From NCBI RefSeq assembly GCF_049959315.1, contig NZ_CP188201.1: DNA of 64,000 bases. One strand, written 5' to 3'. Source of the DNA: Serratia proteamaculans_D (GTDB lineage Bacteria; Pseudomonadota; Gammaproteobacteria; Enterobacterales; Enterobacteriaceae). This document shows, piece by piece, positions 51,245-58,748 of the stretch. The position numbers and the translations under genes were made by a program. The first letter of the stretch is position 1; each line of letters opens with the position of its first letter. The notes under the pieces are model-generated. The model had not been told where the DNA came from, did no database searches, and saw only the letters and a list, made by a program, of their open reading frames with translations.

Positions 51245-52699
51245 GTGATAACCAACGATGATAGCCGCTGGGCCGATCTCTTTTCCGGTAAAAATGGTGC
51301 CAGTGCGATCGCGCTCTCACTCGGCGTAGCGCTGCACGCCATCAATATTCTGGTCGCCACCACCATTCTGCCCTCGGTGGTGCAGGATATTGGCGGTCTG
51401 AGTCTGTATGCCTGGAATACTACGCTGTTTGTGGTGGCGTCAATTCTGGGTTCGGCATTATCGGCTCGTTTACTCAGTGGTTACGGGGCTCGCAGCGCCT
51501 ACGTGGTGGCGTCACTGTTCTTTATTGCCGGGGCGATGCTGTGCGCACTGGCGCCGTCAATGCCGGTGATGCTGATTGGCCGAACCGTGCAGGGCTTCGG
51601 TGGCGGGCTGATTTTCGCGCTTTCGTACGCCATGATCAATCTGGTCTTTGAGCAAAAGCTCTGGCCGCGGGCGATGGCGTTGATTTCGGCGATGTGGGGT
51701 ATCGCGACCCTGGTGGGGCCGGCGGTGGGCGGCATTTTTGCCGAACTGAACGCCTGGCGTTGGGCCTTTGGCATCCTGTTGCCGGTGATGGTGCTGTACG
51801 CCGGGTTTACCTTCCTGATCCTGCCGAAAGGCAAACCGCAACAACAGGCGGCACCACTGCCGTTGGCTCAGCTGCTGTTGTTGACGACGGCTGTCCTGGT
51901 GGTGTCCGCCGGCAGCCTGGCGGACAGCGCGTGGGTCAATCTTGGCGGCATTGCGTTGGCGGTGCTGATGATGGCCTGGCTGATACAGCGTGAAGCGCAC
52001 TCCCGTGCCCGCTTGCTGCCGAAGGGGGCTTTGCGTCGCGGTTCGCCGCTGGCCTCGTTGTATATCACCGTCTCTCTGCTGGTGGTGGGCATGACCAGTG
52101 AAATCTTCGTGCCTTATTTTCTGCAAACGTTGCACGGCCAGTCCCCGCTGATTTCCGGGTATATCGCGGCCACCATGGCGGCAGGGTGGACGTTATCGGA
52201 AATCCTCAGTTCCGGCTGGCGCAGTGCGGGCATCCGTCGGGCCATTGTCAGCGGGCCGCTGTTGGTGTTGGTGGGGCTACTGGCATTGGGCCTGCTGATG
52301 CCGATACCTTCCGGCGGCCATTGGGCCGGGCTGACGCCGATTGTGATTGCCCTGACGGTTGTGGGCTTTGGTATTGGTTTCGGCTGGCCGCATCTGTTGA
52401 CGCGTATTCTGCAGGTTTCGCCTGAGGCCGATAAAGATATTGCTGGGGCTTCAATCACGACGGTGCAACTGTTTGCGACCGCCTTTGGTGCCGCACTGGC
52501 CGGGATGATTGCCAACCTGGCCGGGCTGAATGTGCCGGGGGGGGCGGCGGGAGCGGCCTCTGCGGCGCGCTGGCTGTTCCTGCTGTTTGCATTGGCGCCG
52601 CTGCTGGCTGTGTTCAGCGCCTGGCGCTGTGCGGCGATCGCACCACCGGTTGCCGACAGCGACAAGCTGGTACCAGACTCGTCGGCTCTGTCGTCCTAG
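51245..52699 (+). CDS. MFS transporter
   Basis: A 484-aa major facilitator with about 12-14 hydrophobic segments. Motifs: LSARLLSGYGARSAYVVASL (motif A region) and GRTVQGFGGGLIFALSYAMI (motif C-like, drug exporters). The start is a GTG at 51245 with AGGA upstream; the frame reaches back to 51101 over the operator region, which is not coding. Regulated, by position, by the divergent Cys-rich regulator; an oxidant or metal-chelating drug is a reasonable guess for the substrate. Confidence 0.87.
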   Translation: MITNDDSRWADLFSGKNGASAIALSLGVALHAINILVATTILPSVVQDIGGLSLYAWNTTLFVVASILGSALSARLLSGYGARSAYVVASLFFIAGAMLCALAPSMPVMLIGRTVQGFGGGLIFALSYAMINLVFEQKLWPRAMALISAMWGIATLVGPAVGGIFAELNAWRWAFGILLPVMVLYAGFTFLILPKGKPQQQAAPLPLAQLLLLTTAVLVVSAGSLADSAWVNLGGIALAVLMMAWLIQREAHSRARLLPKGALRRGSPLASLYITVSLLVVGMTSEIFVPYFLQTLHGQSPLISGYIAATMAAGWTLSEILSSGWRSAGIRRAIVSGPLLVLVGLLALGLLMPIPSGGHWAGLTPIVIALTVVGFGIGFGWPHLLTRILQVSPEADKDIAGASITTVQLFATAFGAALAGMIANLAGLNVPGGAAGAASAARWLFLLFALAPLLAVFSAWRCAAIAPPVADSDKLVPDSSALSS

Positions 52700-52732
52700 C
52701 AGCGAAAAAGTGACCACCAATTAAAAATCCGA

Positions 52733-52776
52733 TTGACAAATCCCGTATTTGAGATTATTTCTCTTATATGGGATTT
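52733..52776 (+). promoter_or_regulatory. Promoter and long dyad ahead of the XRE-cupin gene
   Basis: TTGACA (52733-52738) with a -10-like TTATTT 16 bases on. Overlapping it, arms 52738-52754 and 52760-52776 are inverted copies matching at 14 of 17 positions, beginning AAATCCC and ending GGGATTT. It starts 33 bp past the MFS stop and looks like an autoregulatory operator. Confidence 0.5.
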
Positions 52777-52793
52777 TTCATATCAGAGACTCA

Positions 52794-53366
52794 ATGATGG
52801 ATAACGGATTGGAAAGCGCCGATCTCAGACTGGCGCAGCGACTGTCTGATTTACGCCAGCAGCAGGGCTGGTCGCTGGAGGAGTTGGCGCAGCAAACCGG
52901 CATCAGCCGGGCGACGCTGTCACGGGTCGAACGCGCTGAAACCAGCCCGACCGCTTCACTGTTAAACAAGCTGTGCTCGGCCTATGGGCTGACCATGTCG
53001 CGGCTGCTCAGTGAGGTCGAGGACGAGCCGCCGGAGTTGCTGCATCGTGAACAGCAGACGGTGTGGGTTGATCGCGCCAGTGGCTTTCATCGCCGTTCGG
53101 TATCACCGCCTGCAGCCCTGTATAAGGCCGAATTTATTGAATGCACACTGGAGGCCGGGGCGGTGATTGCCTATGACGCGCCTTCGGTGCATGCGCTTGA
53201 GCACCATCTGTGGCTGCTGGCAGGGCGGCTCGAACTGACGCTGGAGGGGCGAACTTTCCAGCTTGAGCCGGGTGACTGCCTGCGTTACCGGCTGTTCGGC
53301 GCTTCAAAATTTCATGCCCCCGGCCCTGAGCCGGCCCACTACACCCTCGTTATCAGCAGGCCATAA
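52794..53366 (+). CDS. XRE family regulator with a cupin domain
   Basis: A 190-aa protein: HTH_3 domain (LEELAQQTGISRATLSRVERAE, about 25-55) and a C-terminal cupin (EHHLWLLAGRLELTLEGRTF, GDCLRYRLFGASKFHAPG). Such regulators sense small ligands through the cupin. ATG 52794 or 52797 begins the conserved part. The GNAT gene follows after 2 bp, so both form an operon under the dyad upstream; the acetyltransferase substrate may be the ligand. Confidence 0.88.
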   Translation: MMDNGLESADLRLAQRLSDLRQQQGWSLEELAQQTGISRATLSRVERAETSPTASLLNKLCSAYGLTMSRLLSEVEDEPPELLHREQQTVWVDRASGFHRRSVSPPAALYKAEFIECTLEAGAVIAYDAPSVHALEHHLWLLAGRLELTLEGRTFQLEPGDCLRYRLFGASKFHAPGPEPAHYTLVISRP

Positions 53367-53368
53367 TC

Positions 53369-53887
53369 ATGATTGAGATACAGCAACTGAATGCCGAAGC
53401 GGCACAAAACGCGATCCCGGAACTGGCCGAAATGTTGCAGGCCAGCGTCGCCCAGGGCGCGAGTATTGGTTTTGTCATGCCGTTCACACTGGAGCAGGCG
53501 CAGGGGTTCTGGCGTGGCTTGTTACCGGCGATTGAGCGTGGAGAAAGGTTGCTGCTGGTGGCATATGATACCGGGCGCGTGGTGGGTACGGTACAGTTGC
53601 TGCTCGCGATGCCGGACAACGGCCGCCACCGGGCCGAGGTGGTAAAACTGATGGTGCACCCGGACGCTCGTCGCCGGGGCATTGCCCGCAGCCTGATGCA
53701 GCAGGTGCAACAAAGCGCACTTGAGCAGCATCGGCATTTATTGGTGCTCGATACCCTGACCGGCGATACGGCGGAGGGCATGTATCGCCTGTTGGGTTTT
53801 CAACTGGCGGGCAGCATTCCGCAATATGCCCTCGCCAGCAACGGCAGCGCGCTGGATGCCACCAGTTATATGTATAAGTTACTGTAA
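53369..53887 (+). CDS. GNAT family N-acetyltransferase
   Basis: A 172-aa acetyltransferase; acetyl-CoA site VKLMVHPDARRRGIARSLMQ and end VLDTLTGDTAEGMYRLLGFQ are clear. It is cotranscribed with the XRE-cupin regulator. The arrangement resembles self-regulated detoxification modules, but the substrate is unknown. Confidence 0.89.
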   Translation: MIEIQQLNAEAAQNAIPELAEMLQASVAQGASIGFVMPFTLEQAQGFWRGLLPAIERGERLLLVAYDTGRVVGTVQLLLAMPDNGRHRAEVVKLMVHPDARRRGIARSLMQQVQQSALEQHRHLLVLDTLTGDTAEGMYRLLGFQLAGSIPQYALASNGSALDATSYMYKLL

Positions 53888-53902
53888 TTTTCCCCGTCGT
53901 CC

Positions 53903-53941
53903 GTAGGGGCGAGTACCGGGCGCAGCATGCGGCGCCCCTAC
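53903..53941. repeat. REP-like hairpin between convergent genes
   Basis: GTAGGGGCG (53903-53911) pairs with CGCCCCTAC (53933-53941); the loop contains the second dyad CGCAGCATGCGG-like. It fills the gap between the GNAT and acid phosphatase stops and can serve both sides. It resembles the element after urtA. Confidence 0.65.
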
Positions 53942-53962
53942 AGGATTAGCGGGTGAGCAGGA

Positions 53963-54793
53963 TTACTGCCCGTTCCAGGCCTTGATAGCCTGTTGGCGTA
54001 TCAGCAGTTTTTGCTCCGGCGTCAGCTTGTTATAGTCCTGCGCCATGCCACTTTCCCAGTCGCCATACAGCGGGTTCGGCAGCACGATGTATTGGGTGCC
54101 GAACTTGTTTTGGTTGTCGGCGACAAACGCCCGGCGCTGTGCGTTATCCTTGTGGTAGGTCGCTGCCCCGAAGTCGTTCAGGTTGTCACCGGCGTACACC
54201 ACAATATCGTAGCCCGCGTTTTTGATGGCGTCGAAGCGGGGCTGTTTGTTGGAGGTGTCACCGCTGAGCAGTACGGTTTTTTCCGACATGCCGGTAAAGC
54301 CCAGTTTCTGCATATTGGCCACCGTGGCGGCGTATTCAGACTGCTTGCGGTTGGAAACGTAGAACATGGTGCCCTGATGGCTGTTAACGTAACGGGAAAA
54401 TTGCACGGCACCCGGTACCGCACCGGCTTGCTCTGCCTGCGACCATTTGGCCCAGGTGGCAGCGGCAAAAGGTTGCCCCTGCTTTGCCTGCCAGCCGGAA
54501 TAAGGGCTGTTGTCCAGCATGGTTTCGTCCAGATCTACCACCACCGCTTTCTTCTTGCCCGGCGTGGCTTTGGCCTGATCAAAGGCCAGTTTGGCGCTGT
54601 TGAACGCCTGGTGTGACAGCGCCTGATACTCCCCGGACTGCTGGAACCAGTTCAGGGCCAGCACTGACTGATCTGCCAGGCGTTGCTGGGCTTGCAGGTC
54701 GGTTTTTGGCGGCTGCGCGCAGCCGGTCAGGGTCAGTAGCGCAATGCCGATGGCCGCGCCAAGGGTGATTTTCTGCTTATTTATTCCTGCCAT
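53963..54793 (-). CDS. Class C (e(P4)-like) acid phosphatase lipoprotein
   Basis: A 276-aa lipoprotein: signal with lipobox LTGC (C25), then the HAD-type DDDD motif, D87 and D89 in VVVDLDETMLDNS with later aspartates in VYAGDNLNDFG. Members dephosphorylate nucleotides such as NMN and 5'-AMP at the outer membrane and help salvage nucleosides and NAD precursors. It begins 32 bp after the double-GNAT gene stop on the same strand. Confidence 0.92.
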   Translation of the reverse strand: MAGINKQKITLGAAIGIALLTLTGCAQPPKTDLQAQQRLADQSVLALNWFQQSGEYQALSHQAFNSAKLAFDQAKATPGKKKAVVVDLDETMLDNSPYSGWQAKQGQPFAAATWAKWSQAEQAGAVPGAVQFSRYVNSHQGTMFYVSNRKQSEYAATVANMQKLGFTGMSEKTVLLSGDTSNKQPRFDAIKNAGYDIVVYAGDNLNDFGAATYHKDNAQRRAFVADNQNKFGTQYIVLPNPLYGDWESGMAQDYNKLTPEQKLLIRQQAIKAWNGQ

Positions 54794-54825
54794 AAAGGGA
54801 TAGCTCTCTGGTAGTTATTGTAGAT

Positions 54826-55665
54826 TTACAGGGTTATCGTCATCTCGAACTGGCGCATCGCGTCCTGTTGCCAGCTGAGCCGGGCAAAGAAGGGGGCAGC
54901 CACTTCGGGGACGTAGACGTTGGTCACCAGCGGCAACGGTGAGAAACGCGCCTGCAGTGCGGCCAGCATCGCCCGTGCATGGCCCTGGTTACGATGTTGT
55001 GGTGGCACGTAAATCATACGTAAAAAGCACTTATCCGCGCCGACCTGCACCACCGCATAGGCCTGGTGTTGTTCAAGGGCAAAGGCATAGGGTTTGCCGG
55101 GCAGCTTGAACAGCGTTTCCGGGGCGATCAGCCAGGGTTGGCTGGTGGCCCCTTCGGCAATCAGGCGGTGGGAAACGAACAGCGGATCAATTTCCTGCAG
55201 CGGCACAATGTCGGTCGCCGTTTGCTCGCCTGCCTGATGGCCGGTGAGGGTACCCACGATGCGCAGACCAGCCTGATGGTACAGTGCAATGGCGGGGTCA
55301 TTGCCTTCAATCACCTCCAGCGACAGTTGGCGATCGCCGCGCTCACGCGCTTCGGCGACAATTCGCTGCATCAGGGCTTTACCCAATCCTTTGCCGCGCA
55401 TTTCCGGCCGGATCGACAGCGCTGCTACCCGGCTGTGCAAACCACGGCGGCTAATCAGCGCCAGTGCTACCGGTTGCTGTTGATGCGTGACGATAATGCT
55501 GTCATTCAGGCTGAGGTCTTCGGCACCGAAGCGACGGGCGAAGGTGTCACCGTCAATGACGAAGCGCACAATGTAGTTTTCAAAACAGTGGCAAAGGATT
55601 TGTGCCAGCTCGTCACTGCTGTAGCGTAACGCTGAGTGGTATTCGAATGGGGAGATGTTTGGCAT
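54826..55665 (-). CDS. Tandem-GNAT acetyltransferase
   Basis: A 279-aa protein with two acetyltransferase-like modules. The first (VAALSIRPEMRGKGLGKALM, then LEVIEGNDPAIALYHQAG) has a complete acetyl-CoA site; the second (LRMIYVPPQHRNQGHARAML, near residue 215) also keeps the R/Q-x-x-G/A core. Two-domain GNATs include mycothiol synthase and antibiotic acetylases, but no substrate is indicated. The acid phosphatase gene lies 32 bp downstream on the same strand. Confidence 0.87.
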   Translation of the reverse strand: MPNISPFEYHSALRYSSDELAQILCHCFENYIVRFVIDGDTFARRFGAEDLSLNDSIIVTHQQQPVALALISRRGLHSRVAALSIRPEMRGKGLGKALMQRIVAEARERGDRQLSLEVIEGNDPAIALYHQAGLRIVGTLTGHQAGEQTATDIVPLQEIDPLFVSHRLIAEGATSQPWLIAPETLFKLPGKPYAFALEQHQAYAVVQVGADKCFLRMIYVPPQHRNQGHARAMLAALQARFSPLPLVTNVYVPEVAAPFFARLSWQQDAMRQFEMTITL

Positions 55666-55773
55666 AGGTCATCCAGGTTGATTTGCGCAACATATAGATG
55701 TAGACCCGTTTGTTTTGTAAGGCAAGTGTCCAGATGCGGCGATGAGAGGCGAAGGGGGGCCAGAGCACCAAAC

Positions 55774-55800
55774 GAAAAAGCCGGGCGTTGCCGCCCGGCG
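55774..55800 (-). terminator. Rho-independent terminator of the porin gene
   Basis: On the minus strand GCCGGGCG-GCAA-CGCCCGGC is followed by TTTTT, about 58 bp past the porin stop. Confidence 0.88.
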
Positions 55801-55857
55801 AAGTAACTCTGGGTATCAAGTGAAGCTAAGGTTTGCAGTGGTGGTTATTTCATCACA

Positions 55858-56955
55858 TCAGAACTGATAGGTCAGGGCGACGGCGATGACGTTGTCATCT
55901 TTCAGACCCAACTTATTGTTGCTGTCGAGTTGGTTGATTTTATAATCAACATAGGTCGACATGTTCTTGTTGAAATAGTAGTAAGTACCGATATCGATAT
56001 ATTTCACCAGGTCGGCGTCGCCGATGCCTTCAATATCTTTACCTTTCTGCTGAACATAACCCAGCGATGGACGCAGGCCGAAGTCGAACTGGTATTGCGC
56101 AACCAATTCCAGACCTTCTGCTTTATTAGCAAAGCCGCTAACAGAGGTAGAGGTATTATTAATGGTCGCGGTACCGGAAATAGGCGCGATATTACGGCTT
56201 TGCGAGTAGGTCGCTGCCAGATAAACTTCTTTATTGTCGTATTTCAGGCCGCCGGCCCAGATATCCGCTTTATCGCCCTTACCGAAGGTGCCTGCTTTTT
56301 GGCCGGCAGTACGGTTGGAAGAAGCGTAAGCAGCACCGACGCTCAGGCCGTCGATAATTTCATAGCTGGAAGACAGGCCCCAACCGTCGCCGTTCGCTTT
56401 GCTGCCAGAGCGGCCGTCGTTTTCGTTTTTGCCCTGGTACTGTACAGCGAACTTCAGGCCATCAACCAGACCGAAGAAGTCGTTGTTACGGTAGGTTGCT
56501 ACGCCGTTGGTACGGCCGTTCATAAAGTTGTCGGTCTTGACGTAGGCATCATCACCGAACTCAGGTAGCATATCCGTCCAGGCGCCGACGTCATAGATAA
56601 TGCCGTAGTTGCGGCCGTAGTCGAATGAACCGATATCTTTATATTTCAGACCCGCAAAGCCCAAACGGGTTTTGGTATCTTTGGTGCCGTCAGCCTCAGC
56701 ATGGTTGGCAGCAATCTGATATTCCCACTGGCCATAGCCAGTCAGCATATCGTTAATTTGTGTAGCGCCTTTAAAACCGATACGCACATAGGTTTTGTCG
56801 CCATCATTACCGGCATCGTCAGAGAAATAATGCATTGCTTTTACGCGGCCGTAAAAATCAAGTTTATTGCCGTCTTTATTGTAGATTTCCGCTGCTTGTG
56901 CTGTCTGCGCAATTAAAAGTGCCGGAATAATAACGGCCAGAAGATTACGTTTCAT
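55858..56955 (-). CDS. OmpF/PhoE-type general porin
   Basis: A 365-aa outer-membrane porin: signal peptide MKRNLLAVIIPALLIAQTAQA-A, mature start EIYNKDGNKLDFYGRVKAMH, constriction-loop motif LPEFGDD where most enteric porins have PEFGG, and the C-terminal VALTYQF. The region QYQFDFGLRPSLGYV with KGKDIEGIGDADLVKYID is closest to PhoE/OmpF rather than OmpC. It forms 16-strand trimers for small solutes. A weak Pho-box-like site lies upstream, which would fit PhoE, but OmpF cannot be excluded. A clear terminator follows. Confidence 0.92.
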   Translation of the reverse strand: MKRNLLAVIIPALLIAQTAQAAEIYNKDGNKLDFYGRVKAMHYFSDDAGNDGDKTYVRIGFKGATQINDMLTGYGQWEYQIAANHAEADGTKDTKTRLGFAGLKYKDIGSFDYGRNYGIIYDVGAWTDMLPEFGDDAYVKTDNFMNGRTNGVATYRNNDFFGLVDGLKFAVQYQGKNENDGRSGSKANGDGWGLSSSYEIIDGLSVGAAYASSNRTAGQKAGTFGKGDKADIWAGGLKYDNKEVYLAATYSQSRNIAPISGTATINNTSTSVSGFANKAEGLELVAQYQFDFGLRPSLGYVQQKGKDIEGIGDADLVKYIDIGTYYYFNKNMSTYVDYKINQLDSNNKLGLKDDNVIAVALTYQF

Positions 56956-57043
56956 GATTTACCCTGCTTTATTCGATTGAAAGACGCTTATCATCAGTTG
57001 TACTGCTGTTTCACTGTGCCGCCCGTTTTTTTGCAGCGCAGGT

Positions 57044-57077
57044 TTTTTACCGTAGTTATGTGATCTATTTATGACAA
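57044..57077 (-). promoter_or_regulatory. Possible Pho-box-like site upstream of the porin
   Basis: On the minus strand TTGTCAT-AAAT-AGATCAC (57077 to 57060) has PhoB-box geometry: the first heptamer matches CTGTCAT at 6 of 7 positions, the second at 4. A TAAAAA follows about 10 bp on. Weak. Confidence 0.25.
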
Positions 57078-57196
57078 AATATTCATTTCCATGTCGAACG
57101 ATTAAAAAAGTAGCGAAAAGAGTGAATTTCTTCTTCATACAACTGTCGGTGGCTGGTCTACAGTTAGCGATACTGTTCCTGGTTTTTGGAGGAGTC

Positions 57197-57847
57197 ATGC
57201 GTGAGACTTATACGTTACTGGGTACTCGTGGTTGCGGATCCACGATTGTTGCCGCCGCATTGGAGCTAACCGGTTTTCCCTGGGGTTACGAGGAAGTGGA
57301 CTATGAGCTCGATGGCCCCGAACGCGACCGCCTGCTGCAACTCAATCCGCTGGGGCAGGTGCCAACCCTGATCCTGCCGAATGGCGAAGTGATGACGGAA
57401 AGCGCGGCAATTATTCTGTTGCTGCACGATCGCGCGCCGCACGCCGAACTGGTACCCCATAGCGGATCGGCATTGTTGCCGCGTTTTTTGCGCTGGTTGT
57501 TGTTTATCAACGCCGAGATTTACCCCACCTGTACCTATGCCGATCATCCAGAAAAATGGGTGCCGAAAGAGTCTGGGTCTGAACAATTGGCTGCCGAAGT
57601 GTTGGGTTATCGTCAGCGGCTACTGTTGCAATTGGCCGCGGCCAGCGATGCCGGGCCCTGGTTCCTCGGTAAGACTTTCAGCGCGCTGGATCTTTATGTG
57701 GCGGTAATGTGCCATTGGCGGCCGGGACCGGCCTGGTTCCAACAGCATTGTCCCAAGCTGCACGCTATCTCCCAAAAGGTTGAGCAACGCGCCGAATTTA
57801 ACGTCTTGTTCCAGGCGCATTTTGATCATGTGGTGCCGCTGGAGTAA
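57197..57847 (+). CDS. Glutathione S-transferase family protein
   Basis: A 216-aa protein: thioredoxin-like N-terminal domain (YTLLGTRGCGSTIVAAALEL, LNPLGQVPTLILPNG, MTESAAI, the glutathione-contact ES motif) and an all-helical C-terminal domain. ATG 57197 has GGAGG 5 bases upstream; the longer frame to 57071 runs into the porin promoter. The CGS near the N-terminus suggests a Cys- or Ser-type GST. Substrate unknown. Confidence 0.9.
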   Translation: MRETYTLLGTRGCGSTIVAAALELTGFPWGYEEVDYELDGPERDRLLQLNPLGQVPTLILPNGEVMTESAAIILLLHDRAPHAELVPHSGSALLPRFLRWLLFINAEIYPTCTYADHPEKWVPKESGSEQLAAEVLGYRQRLLLQLAAASDAGPWFLGKTFSALDLYVAVMCHWRPGPAWFQQHCPKLHAISQKVEQRAEFNVLFQAHFDHVVPLE

Positions 57848-57916
57848 GGCTTGTCTTTTGCACAGGAGTGAGGGCAACCATCCTGTTTTTCTGAACCTTT
57901 GGTGTTAAAAATCCCG

Positions 57917-57976
57917 ATTTTCTCCTGCTGTGTTTGCGGGTAGCGTGGGGCTATCGGTAAATCGACAGGAGAAAAT
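57917..57976 (+). promoter_or_regulatory. Inverted repeat sequestering the ribosome-binding site
   Basis: ATTTTCTCCTG (57917-57927) and CAGGAGAAAAT (57966-57976) are perfect 11-bp complements. The right arm contains the whole AGGAG Shine-Dalgarno and runs into the start codon. The 38-base loop can form a small TAGC/GCTA stem. In RNA this would mask initiation of the decarboxylase-like gene that starts the run ending in dinG. Confidence 0.65.
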
Positions 57977-58295
57977 GATGCAACCTTCCCAACAGGCCGG
58001 CCAGCAGGCGTTCGGCGACATAGCCCCCAAACTGGCGCAGCTCAGTGACAGCGTATTATTCGACGACGTCTGGCAGCGGCCGATACTCACCCCGCGTGAG
58101 CGCAGCCTGATCACCGTGGCGGCGCTGGTGGCGCTTAACCGCGTGGAGCAATTGCCGTTTCATCTGCAACTGGCCCAGCGCAATGGCGTGAACGTCGAAC
58201 AGCTTGCCGAGTTGATCACTCATCTGGCGTTCTATGCCGGCTGGCCTGCGGCCGCTTGTGCCGTAACGCGCTTGCGCGAACTGAAACAGGAGTAG
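57975..58295 (+). CDS. Carboxymuconolactone decarboxylase (AhpD-like) family protein
   Basis: A 106-aa CMD-domain protein: DVWQRPILTPRERSLITVAA and LPFHLQLAQRNGVNVEQLAE then ITHLAFYAGWPAA are the family signature. The AhpD CxxC is absent, so a decarboxylase/cycloisomerase-like or structural role is more likely than peroxidase support. ATG 57975 or 57978 (ATGATG); AGGAG lies directly upstream and is covered by an inverted repeat. The tautomerase gene follows after 4 bp. Confidence 0.87.
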   Translation: MMQPSQQAGQQAFGDIAPKLAQLSDSVLFDDVWQRPILTPRERSLITVAALVALNRVEQLPFHLQLAQRNGVNVEQLAELITHLAFYAGWPAAACAVTRLRELKQE

Positions 58296-58299
58296 CCTC

Positions 58300-58734
58300 A
58301 TGCCATTTAGCCGCATTGCTTTGCATCAGGGGAAATCTGCGCAATATCTGAAAACCCTGTCAGACAGCCTGCATCAGGCGCTGGTAGAAACCTTCAGCGT
58401 ACCGCCGGCCGATAAATTCCAGGCCATCGATCAATATCGCCCGGGAGAGCTGATTTACGATCGTGACTATCTGGGCGGCCCGCGTTCGGCGGATTTTGTG
58501 CTGTTTTACATTACCGCTGGTCGTCCGCGCGATACCCTGACCAAACAGCGTTTTTATCAGCGGTTGGCGGAGCTGCTGGCGGAAAATCTGCAGTTGCGGC
58601 CGCAAGATGTGATGGTGGTGATCACCACAACTCAGTTGGACGAGTGGTCGTTCAGTGCGGGTCGCGCCTCAATGATTGAAGGCCAGGCTGACGCGGCCGA
58701 CGGTCTGTGGGACAATAGCGCCATCATTTCGTAG
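58300..58734 (+). CDS. Tautomerase family protein
   Basis: A 144-aa protein with Pro2 (MPFSRIALHQG), the catalytic base of the tautomerase superfamily, and the long Tautomerase_2 form (SADFVLFYITAGR, then VMVVITTTQLDEWSFS). Such enzymes act on enol/keto or halo-acrylate-like acids. It lies between the CMD-like gene and dinG (14 bp), so dinG may be expressed from a promoter upstream of all three. Substrate unknown. Confidence 0.87.
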   Translation: MPFSRIALHQGKSAQYLKTLSDSLHQALVETFSVPPADKFQAIDQYRPGELIYDRDYLGGPRSADFVLFYITAGRPRDTLTKQRFYQRLAELLAENLQLRPQDVMVVITTTQLDEWSFSAGRASMIEGQADAADGLWDNSAIIS

Positions 58735-58748
58735 AGATATAGAGTTGA

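Noticed and set aside
58700..58748. LexA (SOS) box upstream of dinG
   Set aside because: No CTG-N10-CAG-like dyad is visible in the short gap or the end of the tautomerase gene; SOS control, if any, must come from further upstream.
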